From: Ornithinimicrobium tianjinense
GTDB lineage: Bacteria > Actinomycetota > Actinomycetes > Actinomycetales > Dermatophilaceae
Assembly: GCF_014636495.1 (NCBI RefSeq)
Contig: NZ_BMEM01000006.1
Span: forward strand, 23,803 to 87,802
Length of the DNA: 64,000 nucleotides
Direction of reading: 5' to 3'
Position 1 is the first letter of the stretch, and the number at the start of each line of letters is the position of its first letter. The position numbers and the translations under genes were made by a program. Under the pieces are notes generated by a model. It searched no databases. It was not told the origin of the DNA and was given only the letters and a program-made list of their open reading frames with translations. Shown one piece after another: positions 37,608-47,800 of this stretch.

Positions 37608-39410
37608 GTGAGCGAGCCTACGCACGGGGGACGGATGCCCGCACCTGGGTTGCCGGAGGAGGACGACCGCACCGACCAGTGGCGGACGGTCGGGCTGCGG
37701 CTCCTCGTCGCCCTGCTCGTCCTGGGCGGGGTCTACCTCGGCGTGGCGCTGTGGTTCAAGGACCGCCCACCGGCCGGGGTGAACGTCGACGGCGTGCACA
37801 TCGGGACGATGTCCCGCGACGCGGCCCGGGAGCACCTCGAGGAGTCGCTGGCCGAGCGCCTCGAGCAGCCCGTGCCCGTCAGGGTCGTCCCGGACGGTGC
37901 CGGGCCGGACCAGGCGACCACGCTCCAGCTGGACCCGTCCGAGGCCGGCCTGGGCTACGACCTCGACGCGACGCTCGACCAGGTCACCGGCTTCAGCCTG
38001 AACCCCGCCGACCTCTGGTCGCACGTCGTCGGCAGCGAGCGAGAGCTGCGGCTCGTCGGCACCGTCGACCGTGAGTCGCTGACCGCCGCCGTGCGCGCAC
38101 TGGCGGCCGACTACGACACCGAGCCCGTCGAGGGCGAGGTCTCGTTGACGGGGTCCGGGGTCGAGGTCGTCGACGCGGCCGACGGGCGGGAGCTGGACGT
38201 CGAGGAGACGGTGGAGGTCGTCGCCCGGGAGTGGCCGGCGCGCGACGAGGTGCAGGGCAGCGCCGAGGCCGTCGCCCCGCGGCTGACCCAGCAGGAGGTC
38301 GAACGCTTCACCCGTGAGGAGGTCGAGCCCGCTCTCGCCGGGCCCGTGCTCGTCACCGCGAGCCAGGGCAAGGGCGAGGACGCCGAGAAGGTCACCGCTG
38401 AGCTCGCCCCGCGAGAGATCGCGGCGCTGCTCTCGGTGGACCGTCCCGGCGACGGCTCGTTGACGCTTTCCGTCGACCAGAAGGCGCTGCTGGCGCGCCT
38501 CCGCGAGGACCTGGGGCAGCTGGAGCGCGGACCCTCCGACGCGACCGTCCGGCTCTCCGGTGGTGCGGTCAAGGTCGTGCCGGCCCGTTCCGGTGCGGCC
38601 CTGGACGAGAAGCCGTTGCTGGCCGACGTGACCGAGGCGATCTCCGCACGGGGCAAGGAGCGCAGGGTCAGCACCACGCTCAAGGCCGTGAAGCCGGAGA
38701 TCTCGACGGCCGTGGCGAAGGAGTGGACCTTCACCGAGATGGCCGAGTTCACATCGGTCTTCCCGACGGGTGAGCTCAACGCCGCCCGCACCGCCAACCT
38801 CCGCACCGGCGTGAAGCACCTCGACGGTGACGTCGTCATGCCCGGCGAGCAGTTCGCGCTCTCGAGGGCGCTGGGCGAGATCACGGAGCAGAACGGCTAC
38901 CACGAGGCGCCGATCATCGTCGACGGAGCCCTGGTCATGGGGATGGGCGGGGGCCTCTCGCAGATCTCGACCGTGATCTTCAACACGTCGTGGTTCGCCG
39001 GCGTGCAGCTGGACGCCCACACGCCGCACTCCTACTACATCCCGCGCTATCCCGCCGGACGGGAGGCCACGCTGGCCCTGCCCGGACTGGACAACGTGTG
39101 GACCAACGACACCGACAACCCCATCGTGATCCGGGCCGGCATCTCCGGCGACACGATCACCATGCGCTTCCTCGGAGACCGGCAGTACACCGTGCAGACC
39201 GTCGACGGCCCGCGGCACTCGGTCACCAAGGGGGAGAAGAAGGTGGACGACAGCCCTGAGTGCGTGCCGCAGAAGGAATCTGACGGGTTCACGATCTCCA
39301 ACGTCCGCATCCTCCTGGCCGCCGGACGCGAGGTGAGCCGCGACGAGTTCACCACCGTCTACAAGCCGGCCGACGAGATCGAGTGCTCCCACCCCGACGC
39401 CGGCTACTGA
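37608..39410 (+). CDS. Membrane-anchored VanW protein with peptidoglycan-binding-like repeats
   Basis: 600 residues from GTG 37608, preceded by AGGGAAGGA; TTG 37560 and ATG 37635 are alternatives. One membrane helix (about 29-49) leaves the rest outside. Residues about 60-360 hold tandem PG_binding_4/YoaR-like modules ([20 protein letters not shown] and similar). The VanW domain (about 385-510) contains [30 protein letters not shown] and [20 protein letters not shown]. Probably a cell-envelope protein; VanW's exact activity is not established. The stop is 43 bp before fdxA. Confidence 0.88.
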   Translation: MSEPTHGGRMPAPGLPEEDDRTDQWRTVGLRLLVALLVLGGVYLGVALWFKDRPPAGVNVDGVHIGTMSRDAAREHLEESLAERLEQPVPVRVVPDGAGPDQATTLQLDPSEAGLGYDLDATLDQVTGFSLNPADLWSHVVGSERELRLVGTVDRESLTAAVRALAADYDTEPVEGEVSLTGSGVEVVDAADGRELDVEETVEVVAREWPARDEVQGSAEAVAPRLTQQEVERFTREEVEPALAGPVLVTASQGKGEDAEKVTAELAPREIAALLSVDRPGDGSLTLSVDQKALLARLREDLGQLERGPSDATVRLSGGAVKVVPARSGAALDEKPLLADVTEAISARGKERRVSTTLKAVKPEISTAVAKEWTFTEMAEFTSVFPTGELNAARTANLRTGVKHLDGDVVMPGEQFALSRALGEITEQNGYHEAPIIVDGALVMGMGGGLSQISTVIFNTSWFAGVQLDAHTPHSYYIPRYPAGREATLALPGLDNVWTNDTDNPIVIRAGISGDTITMRFLGDRQYTVQTVDGPRHSVTKGEKKVDDSPECVPQKESDGFTISNVRILLAAGREVSRDEFTTVYKPADEIECSHPDAGY

Positions 39411-39441
39411 CCCGGTGGGAGAAGTCGTCCCCGAGACGGCA

Positions 39442-39447
39442 TACTCT
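39442..39447 (+). promoter_or_regulatory. -10 element of fdxA (leaderless)
   Basis: TACTCT with 6 nt (GTCCCC) to ATG 39454; no Shine-Dalgarno fits in this gap. Confidence 0.55.
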
Positions 39448-39453
39448 GTCCCC

Positions 39454-39780
39454 ATGACGTATGTGATCGCTCAGCCGTGCGTGGACCTCAAGGACAAGGC
39501 CTGCATCGAGGAGTGTCCTGTCGACTGCATCTACGAGGGAGAGCGCTCGCTCTACATCCACCCGGACGAGTGTGTCGACTGCGGCGCCTGCGAGCCGGTG
39601 TGCCCGGTAGAGGCGATCTACTACGAGGACGACGTCCCGGAGGAGTGGGCGGACTACTACAAGGCCAACGTCGAGTTCTTCGACGACCTGGGCAGCCCCG
39701 GCGGGGCAGCCAAGATGGGCCTGATCCCCAAGGACCACCCGCTCATCGCCGCACTGCCCCCGCAGTCGCACGACGAGTGA
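39454..39780 (+). CDS. fdxA: 7Fe ferredoxin
   Basis: 108 residues. A soluble electron carrier with one 3Fe-4S and one 4Fe-4S cluster: Cys9, Cys17, Cys21, Cys25 and Cys40, Cys43, Cys46, Cys50. The spacing C-x7-C-x3-CP marks the 3Fe-4S/4Fe-4S type of actinobacteria. The C-terminal tail ([25 protein letters not shown]) is characteristic. Start at ATG 39454 because the family begins MTYVI and a -10 box precedes it directly. Confidence 0.96.
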   Translation: MTYVIAQPCVDLKDKACIEECPVDCIYEGERSLYIHPDECVDCGACEPVCPVEAIYYEDDVPEEWADYYKANVEFFDDLGSPGGAAKMGLIPKDHPLIAALPPQSHDE

Positions 39781-39822
39781 GCCTGCCCGCTCGACCGGCC
39801 AACCCCCGTACGGAGGACATGC

Positions 39823-41112
<1,290 letters not shown>

Positions 41113-41127
41113 CGACTCGACGCTCCC

Positions 41128-41164
41128 GACGGGCTCCTGCCGCGCACTGCGGCGGGAGCCCGTC
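41128..41164. terminator. Bidirectional terminator after gltA
   Basis: GACGGGCTCCTGCCGC and GCGGCGGGAGCCCGTC pair over 16 bases with one C-T change (a G-U pair in RNA) and a 5-nt loop. Lies between convergent gltA and the lysozyme-fold gene. Confidence 0.85.
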
Positions 41165-41189
41165 ATCGTCCCCGGGGGAGGCTGCCGGG

Positions 41190-42059
41190 TCAGCGCGTGA
41201 AGATGACGACCGTGGTCGCCGGCACCTCGCCCGTACCGCCGCTGCCGGCGTCGGCCCAGGAGAGCGGGTCACGGGCGGAGCGCTGCCAGGTGCGTCCCCC
41301 GACGGTGACCGCGGTGAGGTCCTCGGCCTCGGCGTGGCTCACGGCCCAGGTGCCGGCCACCCAGGCCAGTGACTCCGAGCCGAGGTCCAGGGTGACGGTG
41401 CCGGCGGCGGCGTCGACGGTGCCGTCGACGCCGAGCTGCGCGGCGAGCTTGTCGGCCACCTGCTGGGGCGAGCCGTCGCCGCCCGGGTCCTTGAGGCGGC
41501 AGCCCATCTGCGTGCCGGTGCCCTCCTGCCCGGTCAGCACCGAGGCCAGCACCCTGCCTTCCCACTCGTGGTCGGCATACGCCTCGGGGTAGGCGCTGCG
41601 CTGCACCTCCTGCGCGACCTCGGTGATCACCCCCGTCTCCCAGCCCTCGACGCGCACCAGGGCGTCGTAGAAGGCGTTGGTGGCGTACACGGGGTCCGTG
41701 ACCTGCTCGACGGTGCCCCATCCCTGGCTGGGGCGCTGCTGGAACAGCCCCTGGCTGTCCGCGTCACCGTAGGTGAGGTTGCGCAGCTTGCTCTCCTGGA
41801 TCGCCGTGCTCAGCGCGATCGTCGCGGCCCGCGGCGCCAGCCCGCGCTGCACCGAGATCGCCGCGATGGTGGCGGCGTTGGCGGCCTGCTCAGGACTCAG
41901 GGTCTCCTCCCGGTCCGCGGCGGCGAAGACGCACTCCACCGGGGCCAGGCTCTGGCCGACCCAGCGGGCGCCGACGACGGCGGCGGCCGCGGTCGCCCCG
42001 ACGAGAGCCAGCACCGCGATCGCCCGTCCGGTGGCGCGCGCTGGCGCTGTACGTGGCAC
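41190..42059 (-). CDS. Secreted lysozyme-fold (transglycosylase-like) protein
   Basis: 289 residues from GTG 42059. An N-terminal hydrophobic stretch (about 12-32) anchors or exports it. Residues about 50-165 (TIAAISVQRGLAPRAATIALSTAIQESKLRNLTYGDADSQGLFQQRPSQGWG) match the lysozyme-like domain common in actinobacteria, with a candidate catalytic Glu in IQESKL. The C-terminal half is a less conserved module. It may cut peptidoglycan, but activity is inferred. Divergent from the LOG-family gene over 55 bp. Confidence 0.8.
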   Translation of the reverse strand: MPRTAPARATGRAIAVLALVGATAAAAVVGARWVGQSLAPVECVFAAADREETLSPEQAANAATIAAISVQRGLAPRAATIALSTAIQESKLRNLTYGDADSQGLFQQRPSQGWGTVEQVTDPVYATNAFYDALVRVEGWETGVITEVAQEVQRSAYPEAYADHEWEGRVLASVLTGQEGTGTQMGCRLKDPGGDGSPQQVADKLAAQLGVDGTVDAAAGTVTLDLGSESLAWVAGTWAVSHAEAEDLTAVTVGGRTWQRSARDPLSWADAGSGGTGEVPATTVVIFTR

Positions 42060-42102
42060 CCGCCCATGGTAGGCGGGCAGGCGGGGTGATCCGGGCACCG
42101 CG

Positions 42103-42108
42103 TAGTGT
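42103..42108 (+). promoter_or_regulatory. -10 element of the LOG-family gene (leaderless)
   Basis: TAGTGT, then 6 nt to GTG 42115, with no ribosome binding site. Confidence 0.5.
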
Positions 42109-42114
42109 CGCCAC

Positions 42115-42882
42115 GTGGCTTCGACACGACGTGAGCACCAGAAGGGTCCGGTGACCCTGCGGGGGTCCAGGATGCCCGTCAGCACGACCGACCAGCGGCT
42201 GCTCGAGGGACGGGAGCCCGGCGGCTGGGTGCACTCGGACCCCTGGCGGGTGATGCGGATCCAGGCCGAGTTCGTCGAGGGCTTCGGCGGCCTCGCCGAG
42301 CTCGGACCGGCGGTCTCGGTCTTCGGCTCCGCGCGCACGCGGGCCGGCCACCCGACCTACGAGCTGGCTGAGAGCGTCGGTGCCGCGCTCGTCGAGGCGG
42401 GCTTCGCGGTGATCACCGGCGGCGGTCCGGGCGCCATGGAGGGGGCCAACAAGGGCGCCGCCGAGGCGGGCGGCACCTCGGTCGGGCTCGGCATCGAGCT
42501 GCCGATGGAGAGCGGCCTCAACGAGTTCGCCAACCTCGGGATCAACTTCCGCTACTTCTTCGTGCGCAAGACGATGTTCGTCAAGTATGCGGAGGGGTTC
42601 GTCGTCCTGCCCGGGGGCGTGGGCACGCTGGACGAGCTCTTCGAGGCGCTGACCCTCATCCAGACGGGCAAGATCACCAACTTCCCGATCGTCCTGATGG
42701 GCACGAGGTTCTGGGCACCGCTGCTGGACTGGCTGCGCGACACCCTCATGGTGGAGGGGATGCTCTCGCCGCAGGACCTCGACCTGCTGCGGGTCACCGA
42801 CGACGTGGCGGAGGCCGTGGGGTGGATCGTGACGGCCCAGGCGGAGCGTCGCCGCGTTGCGGGGTTCTCACCAGGCTCCTGA
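42115..42882 (+). CDS. LOG-family protein (TIGR00730), putative nucleoside-5'-monophosphate phosphoribohydrolase
   Basis: 255 residues from GTG 42115. The family motifs GGGPGAMEGANKGA and PGGVGTLDELFE are intact. LOG proteins release cytokinin bases from ribotides; in bacteria the natural substrate is often unclear, and mycobacterial Rv1205 is the best-known relative. The first 30 residues before VHSDPWRVMRIQAEF are extra. No overlap with the next gene (17 bp). Confidence 0.9.
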   Translation: MASTRREHQKGPVTLRGSRMPVSTTDQRLLEGREPGGWVHSDPWRVMRIQAEFVEGFGGLAELGPAVSVFGSARTRAGHPTYELAESVGAALVEAGFAVITGGGPGAMEGANKGAAEAGGTSVGLGIELPMESGLNEFANLGINFRYFFVRKTMFVKYAEGFVVLPGGVGTLDELFEALTLIQTGKITNFPIVLMGTRFWAPLLDWLRDTLMVEGMLSPQDLDLLRVTDDVAEAVGWIVTAQAERRRVAGFSPGS

Positions 42883-42899
42883 CGTGTCAGTATCTGGAC

Positions 42900-43235
42900 G
42901 TGATCATCGTCGGGCTCGTCGTGGCAGTCCTCGTCCTGGGTGGCCTGGCCGCCTGGGGCGTGAGCCGCGCCGACGTACCCGGTGTCGCCGCGCCCGTCTC
43001 GACCCAGAGCGCCAGCCCGCTCGCGCCGGGTCCGCTCACCACGGAGGACGTGCGGGGACTGCGTTTCGACCAGGCCGTCCGGGGCTACCGGATGGAGCAG
43101 GTCGACGCGGCGCTCTCCCGGCTGGCCCAGGAGCTGGTCGAGCGTGACGCCGAGATCACCCGGCTGCGGGGGGACGATCCTGCGGACGGAGCCCACGACG
43201 ACGCTGCGCCGCAGCCTGGAGGATCCAGTCGATGA
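42900..43235 (+). CDS. DivIVA-domain single-pass membrane protein
   Basis: 111 residues from GTG 42900. A membrane helix at 1-22 (VIIVGLVVAVLVLGGLAAWGV), a short linker, then a DivIVA-like segment (LTTEDVRGLRFDQAVRGYRMEQVDAALSRLAQELVERDAEI) predicted to be coiled-coil. Such proteins gather at poles or septa. Overlaps the glycosylase gene (ATGA). CAGTAT 6 nt before the GTG may be its -10. Confidence 0.82.
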   Translation: MIIVGLVVAVLVLGGLAAWGVSRADVPGVAAPVSTQSASPLAPGPLTTEDVRGLRFDQAVRGYRMEQVDAALSRLAQELVERDAEITRLRGDDPADGAHDDAAPQPGGSSR

Positions 43236-43873
43236 CCATCATTCCCCCGCACCCCGACCTCGCGGTCGGTCCCGACGGCGTCGTGCGCTGCGGCTGGCCG
43301 GGGCTCACCCATGCCGACTACCGCGACTACCACGACAGGGAGTGGGGCAAGCCCGTCCACGGTGAGACGGCGCTGCTCGAGCGGCTGTGCCTGGAGGGCT
43401 GCCAGAGCGGGCTGTCGTGGCTGACCATTCTCCGCAAGCGGCCGGCCTTCCGGACCGCCTTCGCCGACTTCGACGCCGACACCGTCGCCGCGTTCGGCGA
43501 GTTGGACGTCGACCGGCTGATGGGCGACGAGTCCATCGTGCGCAACCGTCGCAAGATCGAGGCGACGATCACCAACGCGAGGGCCACCGTCGCGTTGCGC
43601 GAGGCGGGAGGTCTGGAGGAGATGCTCTGGACGCACGCCCCCGAGCCGTCGCCGCGTCCGCGGACCTTCGCCGACGTGCCGCCGCAGACGCCGGAGTCTG
43701 AGCTGCTCGCCAAGCGGCTGCGCAAGGCGGGCTTCGTGCAGCTGGGCCCGACGACGATCTATGCCGCGATGCAGGCCTGCGGACTCGTCGACGACCACCT
43801 GGTGGGCTGCTTCCGCGCCGGTGCCTCGCGGTCCGGGTCCCGGCTGACCGGCGGGCTGCGCGCGACCTCATGA
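43232..43873 (+). CDS. tag: DNA-3-methyladenine glycosylase I
   Basis: 213 residues. Removes 3-methyladenine from alkylated DNA. The zinc site of Tag is complete: Cys20 and His34 near the N-terminus, His189 and Cys193 near the C-terminus; Glu55 is the catalytic-pocket acid (EGCQSGLSWLTIL). ATGA overlap both with the preceding and following genes. Confidence 0.95.
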   Translation: MTIIPPHPDLAVGPDGVVRCGWPGLTHADYRDYHDREWGKPVHGETALLERLCLEGCQSGLSWLTILRKRPAFRTAFADFDADTVAAFGELDVDRLMGDESIVRNRRKIEATITNARATVALREAGGLEEMLWTHAPEPSPRPRTFADVPPQTPESELLAKRLRKAGFVQLGPTTIYAAMQACGLVDDHLVGCFRAGASRSGSRLTGGLRATS

Positions 43874-45090
43874 CGCGCGTCGCGCTTCCCGTGCGGCGGC
43901 TGCTGGACGGTCGCTTCGTGCTGTCCGTCGTCGGCGTGTGGACGCTGTGCCGCCTGATCTCCACGATCATCCTGTGGCAGCTGGCCCACCACTGGCAGGA
44001 CCCGTCGATCTACGACGGCTCGGGCGTCCCGCGCTACTTCCAGTTCGCCACGCTCTGGGACGGCGCCTGGTACGAGCGGATCGCCACCGAGGGCTATCCC
44101 GACGAGCTGCCGGTCCGCGACGGCCAGGTCCGCCAGAACGCCTGGGCGTTCTACCCGATCTTCCCCCTCCTCGCCCGCGCGCTCTCGGCCGTGACCGGTG
44201 AGCCGTTCGCCGTCACCGGCACCGTGGTCGCCCTCGTCCTGGGGTATGCCGCCGCCGTCGTCGTCGCGGGGCTGCTGCGTGAGCAGGTCGGTGGCGCCGC
44301 GGCTCTCGCCGCGGTGGCGTTGCTGGGCACCTACCCCAGCGCGCCCACCTTCCAGGTGGCCTACACCGAGTCGCTGGCGCTGCTGCTGCTCGCCCTGGCG
44401 CTGTGGCTGCTCGCGCGCCGCGCCTGGGGCCCGGCCGCGGTGGTCGCGCTCCTGACCGGGCTCGCGCGTCCGATCGCCCTGCCCCTGGGCCTCGTCGCCC
44501 TCGTCGCGGTCGTGGTCCGCTGGCGCGAGCGGCATCACCACCCGATCAGCAGGGGGGAGTACGCCGGGATGGCCGCCGCGCTCGTCGGCTGCGGTCTCGC
44601 CGGTCTGATCTGGCCCACCGTCGCGTGGCGCGCGACCGGGGTGCGCGACGCCTACACGGTCACGATGTCGGCCTGGCGGGGCGGGGAAAAGGTGACGCCC
44701 TTCCTGCCCACCCTGGAGCGCGTGCAGTGGCTCTGGGGCGACCTCACCGGTCTGCTGGTCCTGGCCCTCGGCCTGGCTCTGCTGCTGCTCGCCGTCCTGG
44801 GGCCCTGGGCCCGAGGTCTCGGCGTCGAGCTGCGCACCTGGTGCCTGGGCTACGTGCTCTACCTCTTCGCCGCGCTCGACCCGTGGACGAGCCTCTACCG
44901 CTACCTGATGCTCCTCTTCCCGCTGTTCGTGCTCCTCGTGGGCGGCGGGTGGCCACGCTCCGAGCGCTGGCAGCCGACCTGGCTGCTCGTCGTGCGGACG
45001 GTGGCGATCGCGGCGGTCTTCGTGGGCTGGCAGGTGTGGTGGTCCTGGGAGCTCTTCCGGTTCGTCCCGCCGAGCGACGACCCGCCCTGA
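43870..45090 (+). CDS. Polytopic membrane glycosyltransferase, PIG-V/mannosyltransferase-like
   Basis: 406 residues, about ten hydrophobic segments. The first luminal loop (QFATLWDGAWYERIATEGYP, NAWAFYPIFPLLARAL) fits GT-C mannosyltransferases of the PIG-V type that use polyprenyl-phosphate-mannose. The Asp of WDGAWY is the probable catalytic acid. A role in making lipoglycans or glycosylating secreted proteins is inferred. Confidence 0.78.
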   Translation: MTRVALPVRRLLDGRFVLSVVGVWTLCRLISTIILWQLAHHWQDPSIYDGSGVPRYFQFATLWDGAWYERIATEGYPDELPVRDGQVRQNAWAFYPIFPLLARALSAVTGEPFAVTGTVVALVLGYAAAVVVAGLLREQVGGAAALAAVALLGTYPSAPTFQVAYTESLALLLLALALWLLARRAWGPAAVVALLTGLARPIALPLGLVALVAVVVRWRERHHHPISRGEYAGMAAALVGCGLAGLIWPTVAWRATGVRDAYTVTMSAWRGGEKVTPFLPTLERVQWLWGDLTGLLVLALGLALLLLAVLGPWARGLGVELRTWCLGYVLYLFAALDPWTSLYRYLMLLFPLFVLLVGGGWPRSERWQPTWLLVVRTVAIAAVFVGWQVWWSWELFRFVPPSDDPP

Positions 45091-45115
45091 CGGTTCATCG
45101 CTCGGCTGTCGGCCC

Positions 45116-45925
45116 TCACCGGCCGGTGAAGGTCGGTGGCTCCTTGGCGAGGAAGGCGTCGACGGCGGCGCGGTGGTCGGCGCTGGTGCCCGTGCGCGAC
45201 ATCATCTGGTCCTCGAAGTCCAGCGAGTCGGTCAGGCTGTGCCCGGCGGAGAAGGCTACGGCCCGGCGGACCGCGCCGTAGGCCAGGGTCGGTCCCGCGG
45301 CGAGGCCCCGCGCGACCTCCTCCACGCGAGCCGACAGCTGCTCGTCCGCGACGACCTCCGTCGCGAGCCCGAGCTGGAGGGCCTCCTCGGCCTTGACGGT
45401 GCGGGGGAAGAACAGCAGCTCCTTGGCCTTGGCCGGTCCGATCAGCCGGGGCAGCGACCAGGACGAGCCGGAGTCGCAGGAGAGCCCGATGCCCGTGAAG
45501 GCGAGGTTGAAGCCTGCCGAGGCGGCGACATACCGGAGGTCCGCAGCGAAGGCGAAGGCGGCCCCGGCACCGGCCGCGACCCCGTTGACGGCGGCGACGA
45601 CGGGCTTGTCCATCGTCGCGATCAGCTCGACCACCGGGTTGTAGTGCTGCGAGACCGTGGTCCACAGCTGGTCGGCCCGCTCGGCCAGCAGGCCGACGTG
45701 CTCCTTGAGGTCCTGGCCCACGGAGAAGGCCCGGCCGGTCCCGGTGAGGACCACGCAGCGCACCTCCGGGTCGCTCGCGACATCCTGGAGGGCAGAGAGC
45801 AGCGACTCCTTGGTGGCGACGTCGAGGGAGTTCATCGCGTCGGGGCGGTTGAGGGTCACGGTGGCGACGCCCGCCTCCCGGGTCACCAGCACGGGTTCGG
45901 ACGAGGACTCTGCCAGTTCGCTCAT
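45116..45925 (-). CDS. Enoyl-CoA hydratase/isomerase family protein (PaaG-like)
   Basis: 269 residues. Crotonase fold: the oxyanion hole segments FSVGQDLKE and GVAAGAGAAFAFAADLRY are intact. GLSCDSGSSWSLPRLIG resembles PaaG-type isomerases (GLxPDxGGSW) more than a classical hydratase, where two glutamates would be expected. With a PaaX regulator just upstream it may process a CoA-activated aromatic or enoyl acid; no other paa gene is here. The start at 45925 follows TAGATT with a 6-nt gap. Confidence 0.88.
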   Translation of the reverse strand: MSELAESSSEPVLVTREAGVATVTLNRPDAMNSLDVATKESLLSALQDVASDPEVRCVVLTGTGRAFSVGQDLKEHVGLLAERADQLWTTVSQHYNPVVELIATMDKPVVAAVNGVAAGAGAAFAFAADLRYVAASAGFNLAFTGIGLSCDSGSSWSLPRLIGPAKAKELLFFPRTVKAEEALQLGLATEVVADEQLSARVEEVARGLAAGPTLAYGAVRRAVAFSAGHSLTDSLDFEDQMMSRTGTSADHRAAVDAFLAKEPPTFTGR

Positions 45926-45931
45926 GGCGAC

Positions 45932-45937
45932 AATCTA
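45932..45937 (-). promoter_or_regulatory. -10 of the enoyl-CoA hydratase gene, overlapping the paaX stop codon
   Basis: On the minus strand TAGATT is followed after 6 nt by the ATG at 45925. Its TAG is also the stop codon of the PaaX gene, so the second gene can be transcribed alone as a leaderless mRNA. Confidence 0.5.
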
Positions 45938-46732
45938 CGCGGCGGAGTCGCCTGCCCTGAGCGTCCGCGCGACGTGGAGCTCGGCCGCGGGTCGCAGGGC
46001 GCCGGCCACCTCCAGGAAGCGCGCCCGAGCCTCGACCCCGACCCATCCGTCGGGCAGCACCTCGGCCGGCAGGTCGGGATCGCTGAACAGGAACTTGCGC
46101 CACGCGTGGACCACCCGCGCGCGCTCCGGGTAGGCGTCGGCCGAGGTCAGCGCGCGGACCTGGCTGGGTCCCGGAAGGGCGGCCAGGAAGTCCCGGTAGG
46201 CGCTCGCCAGGGCCTCGAGGTCCCAGACGCGCGCCGCCAGCGCTGCGGGTGAGGCGGCCCCGACGTCGAGCGGTCCACGCACGGCGGTCCAGCGCGCACC
46301 GTGACGGGCCAGCACGCCCGAGAGCTCCTCGCTGGCTCGGGGACTCACCCAGGCGCCGGGTGCGAGCCGGCCGTAGCCGAGGTAGCCCATCGAGGCGGAC
46401 ACCTGGTCGCGCCTGCGGCGCTCACCGCCGTGCTCGACGATCACGACGTGCCAGGTGCCGTCCCAGCCCCGGGGCCCGGTGGCGTAGATGCGGGCGTGCG
46501 CGCCGACCAGGCGCTCCTGGGCGAGCGGTGTCGCGGCATACCCCCGGACCCCGGCGCGCGCCTCGGCGACCAGCCACCCCTCACGGACCAGTCGGGACAC
46601 GGCCGTGCGGGCCGCCGCCGGCTGCACGTCGCAGTCTCGCGCCAGGGCGACGACACCCGCGACGGGGGCCCACCAGCCGTGCTGCCGCAGGTGGTCGCCG
46701 TAGAGGTCGACGACGGCGGAGCGGGCGTGCAT
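45935..46732 (-). CDS. PaaX-family transcriptional regulator
   Basis: 265 residues from ATG 46732. N-terminal winged helix (about 5-70; SAVVDLYGDHLRQHGWWAPVAGVVALARDCDVQPAAARTAVSRLVREGWL), then the PaaX central domain (GWDGTWHVVIVEH) and C-terminal domain (RVWDLEALASAYRDFLA). PaaX represses phenylacetate genes until phenylacetyl-CoA appears; here the only linked catabolic gene is the crotonase 9 bp downstream. CATACT 6 nt before its ATG suggests a leaderless mRNA. Confidence 0.9.
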   Translation of the reverse strand: MHARSAVVDLYGDHLRQHGWWAPVAGVVALARDCDVQPAAARTAVSRLVREGWLVAEARAGVRGYAATPLAQERLVGAHARIYATGPRGWDGTWHVVIVEHGGERRRRDQVSASMGYLGYGRLAPGAWVSPRASEELSGVLARHGARWTAVRGPLDVGAASPAALAARVWDLEALASAYRDFLAALPGPSQVRALTSADAYPERARVVHAWRKFLFSDPDLPAEVLPDGWVGVEARARFLEVAGALRPAAELHVARTLRAGDSAA

Positions 46733-46733
46733 C

Positions 46734-46803
46734 CGGCCAGTATGGCAAGGGTCGCGCGCCGGACCGATTAGGCGGCGCGTCGGCGGGGATGGGATACTGG
46801 CCG
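46734..46803. promoter_or_regulatory. Divergent promoters of paaX and the DUF3117 gene with a shared 10-bp inverted repeat
   Basis: CGGCCAGTAT (46734-46743) is the exact inverse of ATACTGGCCG (46794-46803). Each copy carries the likely -10 (CATACT for paaX, GATACT for the DUF3117 gene). A single regulator could bind both. Confidence 0.45.
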
Positions 46804-46870
46804 CAGATTTCGATCCCGCGCGCACCCGCGCACGGCAGCGGCCACACCGCGGACAAGGGAAGGGCAACTC

Positions 46871-47038
46871 ATGGCAGCAATGAAGCCTCGCACCGGAGAC
46901 GGGCCTCTCGAGGTCACCAAGGAAGGGCGTGGCATCGTGCTGCGCATGCCGCTCGAGGGTGGCGGACGACTTGTCGTCGAGATGAACGCCGAGGAAGCCA
47001 CCGCGCTCGGCGAGGCCATCAAGGAGTGCGTCGGCTGA
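46871..47038 (+). CDS. DUF3117 small protein
   Basis: 55 residues. MAAMKPRTGDGPLEVTKEGR opens a sequence that continues GIVLRMPLEGGGRLVVEMNAEEATALGEA and matches the short, nearly invariant DUF3117 family of actinobacteria (Rv1211 type). Function unknown; conserved next to tag, OMT and sigE. GGGAAGGG is 7 nt before the ATG. A perfect terminator follows 19 bp later. Confidence 0.95.
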   Translation: MAAMKPRTGDGPLEVTKEGRGIVLRMPLEGGGRLVVEMNAEEATALGEAIKECVG

Positions 47039-47057
47039 CCCAGCACCGCAGATGTCG

Positions 47058-47092
47058 CGAAGCCCCCGGACCGTCACGGTCCGGGGGCTTCG
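47058..47092. terminator. Bidirectional terminator after the DUF3117 gene
   Basis: CGAAGCCCCCGGACCG and CGGTCCGGGGGCTTCG are exact 16-nt inverse arms with a 3-nt loop. It separates convergent DUF3117 and O-methyltransferase genes. Confidence 0.9.
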
Positions 47093-47101
47093 TCGTCGGT
47101 G

Positions 47102-47734
47102 TCAGCGCTTGACGGCGACGAGGAGACCGTCGCCGACCGGCAGCAGCGCCGGCAGGAGGCGGTCGTCGTCGCGCAGGCTCTTGCCGAGGTCGCGCAGCAG
47201 CGTGGTCACCTCGTCGCGGGAGGCCGGGTCGGCCACCTTGTCGTGCCACAGCATGTTGTCCAGGACGAGGACGCCCCCGGTGCGCAGCAGGCGGATCGCC
47301 TCCTCCACGTAGACCGGGTAGCTCTCCTTGTCGGCGTCGACGAGGACCAGGTCGTAGGCGCCGTCGGTCAGCCGCCCGAGGACCTGCGCAGCGTCACCGC
47401 TGATCACGCGCGTCCGCTGGGTGGGGATCCCGGCCTCGGCGAAGGCCTCCTTCGCGGCGCGCTGGTGCTCGGGGTCGCTGTCGATGGAGGTGAGGATCCC
47501 GTCACGCGGCATACCCTGCAGCAGCCAGAGACCCGAGCTGCCCGCGCCGGTGCCGATCTCGACGACGTGCCGGGCGGCGACCGCGGAGGCGAGCAGACGG
47601 AGGGTGGCGCCGGCGGAGGTCGACACGGGCGGGGCGCCGAGCTCCTCACCACGACGCTGCGCGCGCTCGATGACCGGATGGGGGGTGATGAAGTCCTCGA
47701 CGTAGGCGATCGAGGACACCTTCGCAGCTGCCAT
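47102..47734 (-). CDS. Class I SAM-dependent O-methyltransferase
   Basis: 210 residues from ATG 47734 (GTG 47743 would add three). Methyltransf_3 family: SAM motif [20 protein letters not shown] at [14 protein letters not shown] and DNMLWHDKV. Related to catechol/caffeoyl-CoA O-methyltransferases and to Rv1220c, which likewise lies beside sigE. Substrate unknown. TATCGT 7 nt before the ATG suggests a leaderless mRNA. Divergent from sigE over 66 bp. Confidence 0.92.
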   Translation of the reverse strand: MAAAKVSSIAYVEDFITPHPVIERAQRRGEELGAPPVSTSAGATLRLLASAVAARHVVEIGTGAGSSGLWLLQGMPRDGILTSIDSDPEHQRAAKEAFAEAGIPTQRTRVISGDAAQVLGRLTDGAYDLVLVDADKESYPVYVEEAIRLLRTGGVLVLDNMLWHDKVADPASRDEVTTLLRDLGKSLRDDDRLLPALLPVGDGLLVAVKR

Positions 47735-47800
47735 GGCCCCCACGATAGCCGTCGGGCGCCGTCCAGCCTCCTCTCAGCCAGCCCTGGGACGCTGGTGCGC

